From an uncultured Alphaproteobacteria bacterium (lineage in GTDB: Bacteria > Pseudomonadota > Alphaproteobacteria > Puniceispirillales > Puniceispirillaceae): 21,065 nucleotides of DNA. A program made the translations under genes and the position numbers. The notes below the pieces were generated by a model, which saw nothing but the letters and a program-made list of their open reading frames with translations, had not been told where the DNA came from and ran no database searches. This document shows, piece after piece, positions 15,000 to 21,065 of the stretch. The stretch covers positions 1 through 21,065 of the forward strand of contig CAJWKB010000011.1 in NCBI GenBank assembly GCA_913042065.1, given 5' to 3'. Position 1 is the first letter of the stretch; the number at the start of each line of letters is the position of its first letter.

Positions 15000-15048
15000 A
15001 AATATGAAATCTACTGTAATCTCAAATCAATCGTCTGGGGAGACAAGC

Positions 15049-16569
15049 ATGACAGACAGTAATGCCAAGGGCATTTCAACGGTCGATGCCGCCGGCATCA
15101 GGACTTATTCAATGCTGATCAATGGCCAATGGTCGCGGGCGGCGGACGGCGGGTTGTTCGACAGTGTCAATCCGGCGACGGGTGCGGTGTGGTCCCGAGT
15201 TCCCGAAGCGACGGCTGAGGATGTTGACGGCGCTGTCAGGGCGGCACATGCCGCGCTTTACAACGGTCCATGGGGCAGGATGACTGCCACTGAGCGCGGC
15301 CATTGTCTGCGCAGATTGGGAGATTTGCTTGCCGCACATTCCCAGACGCTTGGTGAGGTGGAAACCACCGATACGGGTAAGATGCTCAAAGAAACGCGGT
15401 GGCAGGCAAAATACATTGCTGAATATCTGTATTTCTATGCCGGTGCCGCCGACAAGGTTTCCGGTGAAACGCTGCCAATCGACAAGCCGGATATGTTTGT
15501 CTTTACTGACAGGGAGCCGCTGGGCGTGATTGCAGGGATCGTGCCATGGAATTCCCAGCTGTTTTTGAGCGCTGTCAAGATCGGGCCGGCGCTCGCTGCT
15601 GGCAACACAATTGTATTGAAAGCCTCGGAACATGCCTCGGCGGCCATGCTCGAATTTGGAGGATTGATTGCCGAGGCTGGCATTCCAGACGGTGTGGTCA
15701 ATATCGTCACCGGCCATGGTGACCCATGTGGCAGGGTGCTGACCTCACACCCCCTCGTCGCCCGCATTTCCTTTACCGGCGGCCCTGTTTCGGCGCAGCA
15801 TGTAATCCAGAATTCGGCGCAGAATTTTGCCGAGGTGTCGCTTGAACTGGGTGGAAAATCGCCTTTCATCGTGTTTGAGGATGCGGATATCGAGAGTGCG
15901 GTCAACGGGTCCATCGGTGGTATCTTCGCCGCCTCCGGGCAGAGCTGCGTTGCGGGGTCGCGGGTCTATCTGCAGGAGGCTGTCGCAGATGAGTTCCTGC
16001 AGCGGATGATTGAAATTGTCAGCAAAATCCGGATCGGTGATCCGCTCACCGAGGCGACCGAAATGGGGCCGCTCTGCACGCCAGCCCAGCTTGCCACGGT
16101 TGAGAGCGAGGTTGCGCATGCGGTTAGCGAGGGTGGTAGGCTGCTGTGCGGTGGCAATCGTGTTGCCGGGTTGGACGGCTATTTCTTCGAGCCAACCATC
16201 ATCGAATGTCCAAGCCAGTCGCTGCGGATCGTCGATACCGAGCTGTTTGGCCCGGTGCTGTCGGTGATCAGGTTTAAGACCGAGGAAGACGTGATTGCGC
16301 TGGCAAATGACACCAGACATGGGTTGGCCGCCGGCATTTTCACCCGTGACTCTGCCCGTTCGCTGCGCGTTGCCAAAGCGGTGCGGGCCGGTATTGTTTG
16401 GGTGAATACCTATCGCGCCATTTCTCCCATCGCAGAATTTGGTGGCACCAAGACATCGGGCTATGGGCGTGAAAGCGGCTTTCAGGCAATCTATGATTAC
16501 ACGCGGCCAAAGACCGTGTGGATGAATACATCCAGCACACCGTTGGCGAGCCAGTTTGCACCACGCTGA
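15049..16569 (+). CDS. NAD(P)-dependent aldehyde dehydrogenase
   Basis: Oxidises an aldehyde to the carboxylic acid. Numbered from ATG 15049 (506 residues, normal length), the family residues are all present: Asn168 in IVPWNSQL, Lys191 and Glu194 in VLKASEHAS at the cofactor site, FTGG (242-245), the general base Glu266 in LELGGKSP, and nucleophile Cys300 in ASGQSCVAGSR. The late motif ELFGPVLSV is also present. An in-frame ATG at 15004 exists, but ATG 15049 has GGGGAGA about seven bases upstream and the earlier one has none. It is the first gene of the LysR-controlled operon; the flavin monooxygenase gene follows after 19 bases. It resembles betaine- and hydroxymuconic-semialdehyde-type dehydrogenases, but the substrate cannot be assigned. 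Confidence 0.93.
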   Translation: MTDSNAKGISTVDAAGIRTYSMLINGQWSRAADGGLFDSVNPATGAVWSRVPEATAEDVDGAVRAAHAALYNGPWGRMTATERGHCLRRLGDLLAAHSQTLGEVETTDTGKMLKETRWQAKYIAEYLYFYAGAADKVSGETLPIDKPDMFVFTDREPLGVIAGIVPWNSQLFLSAVKIGPALAAGNTIVLKASEHASAAMLEFGGLIAEAGIPDGVVNIVTGHGDPCGRVLTSHPLVARISFTGGPVSAQHVIQNSAQNFAEVSLELGGKSPFIVFEDADIESAVNGSIGGIFAASGQSCVAGSRVYLQEAVADEFLQRMIEIVSKIRIGDPLTEATEMGPLCTPAQLATVESEVAHAVSEGGRLLCGGNRVAGLDGYFFEPTIIECPSQSLRIVDTELFGPVLSVIRFKTEEDVIALANDTRHGLAAGIFTRDSARSLRVAKAVRAGIVWVNTYRAISPIAEFGGTKTSGYGRESGFQAIYDYTRPKTVWMNTSSTPLASQFAPR

Positions 16570-16588
16570 CAGTAAGGGAGGGCAGATC

Positions 16589-17623
16589 ATGAAATTTCAC
16601 CTTGCGGTCAATCTGGAGAGGATAAATGACGCCACCGACATGATGGCGGTGCAAAAACATACGCTGGAAATGGTGCAGATGGCTGATCGCGCGGGGTTTG
16701 AAATCGCCTGGGCAGCTGAACATCATGCGTTGGAAATGACGATTGCTCCAAACCCGTTTCAACTGCTCACCTGGTGGGCCGACCACACTGACAGCATTCG
16801 TCTCGGATCTGGTGTTGCCAATGCTGCCTACTGGCATCCAATCAATATCGCGGGTGAGGCGGCGATGGTGGATTTGATCTCCGGCGGACGTCTTGAATTC
16901 GGTCTTGGCTCGGGTGCCTATCAGCGCGAATTTGACCGGATGCACCCCGGCCTCGACCAGAAGGACAGCTATCGCTACATGCAGGAGATGCTGCCGCTTG
17001 TGCGTCAGCTCTGGCAGGGTGATGTGGCGCATGAGGGCGAGTTCTGGCAGTTTCCAGCGGCAACATCCTGTCCGAAACCGGTGCAAGAGGAAGTGCCATT
17101 CTGGGTTGCGGCACGATCACCCATTACCTTTGACTATGCAGTCGCCAATAACTGCAACATCATGAGCTGGCCGCTGACGCTGCCGATGTCTGAGGCTGAG
17201 ACATACCGCCGAAATCTTGATGAGGCCATCGCCAAGGCAGACAATGGGTGGGCAGGAACCTTTGCCATGATGCGCCATACGGCTGTCTATGCAAATGCTG
17301 CCGACCGCAGCGCCGCGGTTGCTGCCATCCGCAATGTGCTGGCGCAATTTGGCAATCTGATGATGAAACGGGGCACGGTTGATAACGGATTTCCCGAACC
17401 GATCCCTTTTGCCGCGCTTGAGGGCAATGTCCGGGTTGATCCCGACATGCTGGAGGAAAATTTGATGTTTGGATCGCCCGAGCAGGTGATCGCCAAATTA
17501 CAGGATTATCAGAGGCTGGGGGTCGACGCCTTTATCTATTATGCGTCGATGGGCCTTGGGATGGATGAACAGAAACGCTCAATGGAGCTATTCTGCAGGG
17601 AAGTCATGCCTGCCTTTCAGTGA
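16589..17623 (+). CDS. LLM-class (luciferase-like) flavin-dependent monooxygenase
   Basis: A 344-residue TIM-barrel oxidoreductase using reduced FMN or F420. Family hallmarks are MADRAGFEIAWAAEHH (31-46), IRLGSGVANAAYWHP (70-84) and the AAMVDLISGGRLEFGLGSG block (91-109). Near the C-terminus are MFGSPEQVIAKL and LGVDAFIYY. Members oxidise sulfonates, long-chain alkanes, aldehydes or heterocycles, and some cleave C-S or C-N bonds. A partner flavin reductase is not in the window. The start at 16589 is preferred over an in-frame ATG at 16556 inside the previous gene, because GGGAGG lies seven bases before it. It sits between the aldehyde dehydrogenase and the hydrolase in one operon. Confidence 0.9.
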   Translation: MKFHLAVNLERINDATDMMAVQKHTLEMVQMADRAGFEIAWAAEHHALEMTIAPNPFQLLTWWADHTDSIRLGSGVANAAYWHPINIAGEAAMVDLISGGRLEFGLGSGAYQREFDRMHPGLDQKDSYRYMQEMLPLVRQLWQGDVAHEGEFWQFPAATSCPKPVQEEVPFWVAARSPITFDYAVANNCNIMSWPLTLPMSEAETYRRNLDEAIAKADNGWAGTFAMMRHTAVYANAADRSAAVAAIRNVLAQFGNLMMKRGTVDNGFPEPIPFAALEGNVRVDPDMLEENLMFGSPEQVIAKLQDYQRLGVDAFIYYASMGLGMDEQKRSMELFCREVMPAFQ

Positions 17624-17654
17624 GAAGGCGGGGATTTGAGGGGATGTCAGCTGA

Positions 17655-18566
17655 ATGGATGAGGCTGCGATGACAGGGCAAGGTGATGGCAAATGTGAGG
17701 GGACAGCCTATTCATGGCATCCTGCCCGTGACTGCGGTGCCGATGCCAGAGTGCCTGATGCCGGGGTGATTGTCCTTATCCATGGGCTTGGCCTAACGCG
17801 GGCCACATGGGCTGGGCAGATTGTAGCGTTGAGCCAGCATCACGATGTTCTTGCCTACGACCTTGCCGGACATGGCGAGTCTGATTTGCCATCTGGCACA
17901 CCGGGTTTGACTCTATATAGCGCCCAACTGCGCCACCTGCTTGACAGGCTGGGCATCGGAGAATGCCATCTGGTCGGCTTTTCACTTGGCGGCATGATCA
18001 ACCGCCGGTTTGCGATGGATCACCCGGACAGGGTTCTCTCATTAGTGATCCTGAACTCACCCCATGAACGATCGCCGGAGGCGCAGGCACTTGTTGAAAA
18101 ACGCGCCACGGACACAGAAGGAGGCGGCCCGGGGGCCACGATTGATGAGACGTTGGCGCGCTGGTTCACGCCAGCCTTCCTCACTGAACGCCCTGATGTA
18201 GTTGCAGTTATCCGCGATTGGGTTCTGGCGAATGATCCGCAAAGTTATGCCGCCTGTCGTGCTGTCCTCGCGCATGGCGTGCGTGAATTGATCAGACCAG
18301 AGCCGGCGATCACACATCCGGCTTTGGTTGTCACCTGCGAGAATGACAGCGGCAGCACGCCGGCAATGTCGCATGCCATTGCCAGTGAAATCATCGGGGC
18401 GCAGGTCGAGATCATTCCCCGGTTGCAGCATCTGGGCCTCGTTGAGAATCCTGACCTGTTCACAGCATCAATTCTACGGTTTATTGAGGGGCTATCCCCC
18501 GGCTGCCAACCCAACCATTCCCCGGCCAATGTCTCTAAGGAAAAATCTCATGAACAAGACTGTTAA
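17655..18566 (+). CDS. Alpha/beta hydrolase, PcaD-like
   Basis: A 303-residue alpha/beta hydrolase. The oxyanion loop is IHGLGLTRATW (42-52) and the nucleophile elbow is GFSLGG with Ser110. The catalytic acid is probably Asp231 in VTCENDSGSTP, and the catalytic His259 is in RLQHLGLVENP. The pattern is close to 3-oxoadipate enol-lactonase (PcaD) and related C-C or lactone hydrolases, but context does not fix the substrate. The ATG at 17670 (MTGQGDG) has a closer GAGG and may be the true start. The last 17 bases overlap the next gene, whose Shine-Dalgarno lies inside this one, so translation is probably coupled. It is the third gene of the operon, 31 bases after the LLM gene. Confidence 0.88.
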   Translation: MDEAAMTGQGDGKCEGTAYSWHPARDCGADARVPDAGVIVLIHGLGLTRATWAGQIVALSQHHDVLAYDLAGHGESDLPSGTPGLTLYSAQLRHLLDRLGIGECHLVGFSLGGMINRRFAMDHPDRVLSLVILNSPHERSPEAQALVEKRATDTEGGGPGATIDETLARWFTPAFLTERPDVVAVIRDWVLANDPQSYAACRAVLAHGVRELIRPEPAITHPALVVTCENDSGSTPAMSHAIASEIIGAQVEIIPRLQHLGLVENPDLFTASILRFIEGLSPGCQPNHSPANVSKEKSHEQDC

Positions 18567-20253
18567 CAAAATGATCTCAGGTGGGCAGGCAGCTGTAAGG
18601 GCGCTGCAGGTTGAAAAGACAGACCATGTGTTTGGCTTGATTGGCTCAGCCACGATGGAAATGTTTGATGCGCTTTATGATGCGGATGACATCAATTTCA
18701 TTGGTATCCATGATGAACGGACCGGAACGCATATGGCTGATGGATATGCGCGTGCCTCCGGCCGTGCGGGCGTTGTCCTTGCAGGCCAGAATGGTCCCGG
18801 GGCGACCAATCTCGTCACCGGTCTTGCCCAGGCGAAAGCAGCCTTCTCGCCGGTGATATCGATTGCTGGTGCGCTGTCGAGTGAGCATCAATATCGCGAT
18901 GCCTTTCAGGAAGTGGACCAACAGGCGCTGTTTACGCCGGTCACCAAGAAAACCTGGACAGCGCCAAGTGCAGAGCGTGTTCCCGAACTTTTCCGCGAGG
19001 CGTTCCGTCTTGCACTGACGCCTCGTATGGGACCGGTACAGCTGAATCTGCCGCGCGACGTGTTAGCGGCGCAGATCACCGCTCCAGATTTTCAAGAACC
19101 GCAACATTATAGGACAACTTCGCGGCCTGCAGGCGCTAACTCTGAAATTACTGCTGCGGCAGCTTTGCTGGGTGGTGCAGCGCGGCCAGTAATCGTTGTT
19201 GGGGGTGGTATAAAGAATACGGGTGGAGAGGATGCTGCGCTAGCGCTTGCCACAGCAATGAATGCCCCACTTGTTTCAGCGCCGGGTCATGGTGATGCGA
19301 TTTCCTTTGGCCATCCCCTGAATGCTGGCCAGATGGGCCCAAGGGGCAATGTGGTTGCATCACGACTAGTCCGTGAGGCTGACGTCATTCTCGCATTAGG
19401 AACGCGGCTTGGCTTCAATTCTACCTTCTATTCCTATGATAACATTAACCGTGATGCCAAAATCATCCAGATAGAGCTGGAGCCAACTGCCATTGGTCGC
19501 TTTTTTCCGATTGAGATTGGGATTTGGGCCGATGCTCCCACCGCAGCCCTGCAGCTGGCCGAGGCTGTTTCGTTGCAGCAGGCACGATCTGCCGTTGACG
19601 CCTGGACAGCGCAGTTTCAGGATGATCGCGCGGCCTACCGCGCCCAGCGTGATGCAGATGCGGTGCTTGATACGGCGCTGATCCAACCTTCCGGCCTGTT
19701 CAAGACATTGCGTGATGTGTTGCCTGCCGAGGCAGCATTCACCATGGATGCGGGGACTTTGTGTCTGCAGGCCACTGACGCGATGAACTACTGGCACCCA
19801 AAATCGCTGTTCACGCCATTGGATTTTGGCCTTGTCGGCTTTTCCTTCTCCTGTGGTCTTGGTGTAAAACTGGCAAATCCGGAACGGCCGGTCATTTCAA
19901 TGATGGGTGATGGCGGCTTCGGCATGACCATTTCCGAGCTCAGCACAGCTGTGGATCACGGTATCAACACAGTGACCATCGTGATGAACAATCAATGCTG
20001 GGGGGCAGAGAAAGCCTATCAGAGAGATTTCTTTAATGGACGCTACATTGGCGCAGATGTCTCTAGCCCGTCCTTTGACGAGGCTGCCGAGCTTTATGGC
20101 GCGGTAGGTTTCAAGGTTGATCATTTGGACCAGGTTGGCGACGCTGTTGGTGCGGCCCTTGCTGCCGCCCGCCCGGCGGTCATAGACATATCGGTGGATC
20201 CCGCCGCGCTCTACAGTTTCCGGAGAGACAGCTTCAAACATCGGGGGGGGTGA
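18550..20253 (+). CDS. Thiamine-diphosphate-dependent enzyme, Xsc/acetolactate synthase-like
   Basis: A 567-residue ThDP enzyme with the three standard domains: Pyr (1-175), central (195-345) and PP (about 375-567). The catalytic Glu56 is in IHDERTGTHMADGYAR. The FQEVDQQALF segment (119-128) and RDVL follow, and the ThDP/Mg motif is MMGDGGFGMT...NN (451-481). The segment NNQCWGAEKAYQRDFFNGRYIG and the ending FRRDSFK recall sulfoacetaldehyde acetyltransferase (Xsc), which makes acetyl phosphate and sulfite, more than acetolactate synthase. No pta gene or sulfite exporter adjoins it, so Xsc activity is not claimed. A longer in-frame ATG at 18328 lies inside the hydrolase gene and is rejected; ATG 18550 has AAGGA ten bases upstream. 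It is the last gene of the operon. Confidence 0.87.
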   Translation: MNKTVNKMISGGQAAVRALQVEKTDHVFGLIGSATMEMFDALYDADDINFIGIHDERTGTHMADGYARASGRAGVVLAGQNGPGATNLVTGLAQAKAAFSPVISIAGALSSEHQYRDAFQEVDQQALFTPVTKKTWTAPSAERVPELFREAFRLALTPRMGPVQLNLPRDVLAAQITAPDFQEPQHYRTTSRPAGANSEITAAAALLGGAARPVIVVGGGIKNTGGEDAALALATAMNAPLVSAPGHGDAISFGHPLNAGQMGPRGNVVASRLVREADVILALGTRLGFNSTFYSYDNINRDAKIIQIELEPTAIGRFFPIEIGIWADAPTAALQLAEAVSLQQARSAVDAWTAQFQDDRAAYRAQRDADAVLDTALIQPSGLFKTLRDVLPAEAAFTMDAGTLCLQATDAMNYWHPKSLFTPLDFGLVGFSFSCGLGVKLANPERPVISMMGDGGFGMTISELSTAVDHGINTVTIVMNNQCWGAEKAYQRDFFNGRYIGADVSSPSFDEAAELYGAVGFKVDHLDQVGDAVGAALAAARPAVIDISVDPAALYSFRRDSFKHRGG

Positions 20254-20255
20254 TG

Positions 20256-21065
20256 TTACAGTGATTTCATCAGGGCTTTGACATTGGACGAGAGTGGCAC
20301 CGCCTTGGTCTCGTTGAATTCTTCATGGTTCTTCTCCACCACATCCAGATCATAGCGATAGTTCACCATCAGCCCGCCGGCCTGTGCCACTGCTTTTGGT
20401 GAACGATCGCCTCCATAATTTAGCTGCTCCAAGAAGGCGCCATTGCCTAGGTGAAATCGCGCTACAGGGTCATTTGGCAACCCATCGCGCCGGTCAGACA
20501 CAGTCAGATATTCGAGGGCAGCGCGTGTGAATTCTGTTTGCAATTTCCCGGCTTCTTCTGACCAGAAGCCTTCGTCTATGTCGGTAAACTTTGAGGCCAG
20601 ACCGGGTTTGACCGTTTTCATCCATTTCATCAAGCCTAGGACAGGAGACAATGTGACAAAGCGCGACAGGTTTGGCAATTCCTGACGTAACTGGCTAGCA
20701 ACGCGCTTGATTAGAAAATTACCAAAAGAAATGCCAGCCAAACCACTTTGACAGTTTGAAATAGAATAGAACACAGCAGTAGTTGCCGCATTGGCGGCAT
20801 CAGCATCACGGTTCAACGCCAGAACATTGTCGATGCGTTGCGGGATGTCGGTCGTAAGGGCCACTTCGACGAAAATCAGCGGCTCATTGGGCATGGCAGG
20901 ATGAAAAAAAGCGAAACAGCGCCTGTCTTCTGGCGCGAGACGTGCTCTCAAATCCTCCCAAGACGTGATTTCATGGACCGCCTCGTAAGCAATTATTTTT
21001 TCGAGAATATTTGCTGGAGTTGACCAGTCTATCGGTTCCAAAACAAGAAAACCGGGGTTGAACCA
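20256..21065 (-). CDS. Malonyl-CoA decarboxylase, C-terminal part
   Basis: Converts malonyl-CoA to acetyl-CoA and CO2. The 269 residues visible are the catalytic acetyltransferase-like domain. WFNPGFLVLEPIDWSTPA begins at the right edge, then come CFAFFHPAMPNEPLIFVEVALT, FYSISNCQSGLAGISFGNFLIK with the catalytic Ser region, FVTLSPV, and ARFHLGNGAFLEQLNYGGD with the catalytic His. The frame is open to base 21065, and the apparent first Met (21041) is an internal TTG leucine, so the gene continues off the window. It converges on the ThDP gene with two bases between stops and no terminator hairpin. It may be a separate malonate-metabolism locus rather than part of the neighbouring operon. Confidence 0.93.
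   Translation of the reverse strand, partial: WFNPGFLVLEPIDWSTPANILEKIIAYEAVHEITSWEDLRARLAPEDRRCFAFFHPAMPNEPLIFVEVALTTDIPQRIDNVLALNRDADAANAATTAVFYSISNCQSGLAGISFGNFLIKRVASQLRQELPNLSRFVTLSPVLGLMKWMKTVKPGLASKFTDIDEGFWSEEAGKLQTEFTRAALEYLTVSDRRDGLPNDPVARFHLGNGAFLEQLNYGGDRSPKAVAQAGGLMVNYRYDLDVVEKNHEEFNETKAVPLSSNVKALMKSL

Noticed and set aside
15745..16590. 281-codon open frame on the minus strand under the aldehyde dehydrogenase gene
   Set aside because: The opposite strand carries a complete aldehyde dehydrogenase with every catalytic motif; the antisense product has no recognisable pattern and is a by-product of high GC.
16340..17086. 248-codon minus-strand frame across the aldehyde dehydrogenase/LLM junction
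   Set aside because: It spans two well-supported plus-strand genes and resembles no protein family.
18328..18549. In-frame N-terminal extension of the ThDP enzyme
   Set aside because: It lies wholly inside the hydrolase gene, has no family similarity, and the ATG at 18550 has its own AAGGA and begins where the Pyr domain does.
21039..21041. Apparent start codon of malonyl-CoA decarboxylase
   Set aside because: The codon is TTG and sits inside the conserved FLVL-x-PIDWSTPA segment; the frame is open to the window edge, so it is an internal leucine.

Overview
The window looks like chromosomal DNA of a heterotrophic, probably marine, alphaproteobacterium, perhaps SAR116- or Rhodospirillales-like. 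This is an inference from gene content: a zwf-pgl-edd Entner-Doudoroff operon, a DinB polymerase with the four-cysteine N-terminal extension common in alphaproteobacteria, a DmdA-type GcvT paralogue next to a BKACE (DUF849) enzyme, malonyl-CoA decarboxylase, and many small catabolic oxidoreductases. No rRNA, tRNA, CRISPR array, intact transposase or prophage gene was seen. Base composition is uneven. The GAF pair around 6.8-8.0 kb is A+T-rich (about 40% GC in a sampled line), whereas the catabolic block from about 10.7 kb on is clearly G+C-rich.

Layout. 1-2351 (minus): zwf, pgl and the start of edd, turning glucose-6-phosphate into 6-phosphogluconate and KDPG; edd runs off the left edge. 2691-5027 (minus): a 778-residue PHP-like/DUF3604 protein of unknown substrate. 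5028-5846: a long non-coding stretch holding a probable decayed TauE/SafE permease start. 5847-6647 (plus): a PhyH-family Fe(II)/2-oxoglutarate dioxygenase. 6839-7989 (plus): a two-gene unit of a GAF-domain protein and a small unknown protein, closed by a strong terminator. 8106-9275 (plus): pobA, facing dinB (9282-10607, minus). 10719-12692 (minus): a two-gene BKACE plus DmdA/GcvT-like unit. 13259-14086 (plus): an enoyl-CoA hydratase-fold protein behind a 566-base leader region with several hairpins. 14094-14930 (minus): a LysR regulator divergent from a four-gene plus-strand operon (15049-20253) of aldehyde dehydrogenase, LLM flavin monooxygenase, alpha/beta hydrolase and an Xsc-like thiamine-diphosphate enzyme. 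20256-21065 (minus): the C-terminal part of malonyl-CoA decarboxylase, continuing past the right edge.

The most promising unexplained system is the LysR-controlled operon at 14.1-20.25 kb. Its gene set (flavin monooxygenase, aldehyde dehydrogenase, hydrolase, ThDP C-C lyase/transferase) reads as a complete oxidative degradation route, but the substrate cannot be named from sequence. The next best are the DmdA-like/BKACE pair and the A+T-rich GAF/small-protein pair. All functional calls rest on recognised motifs and remembered family patterns; no database search was run.
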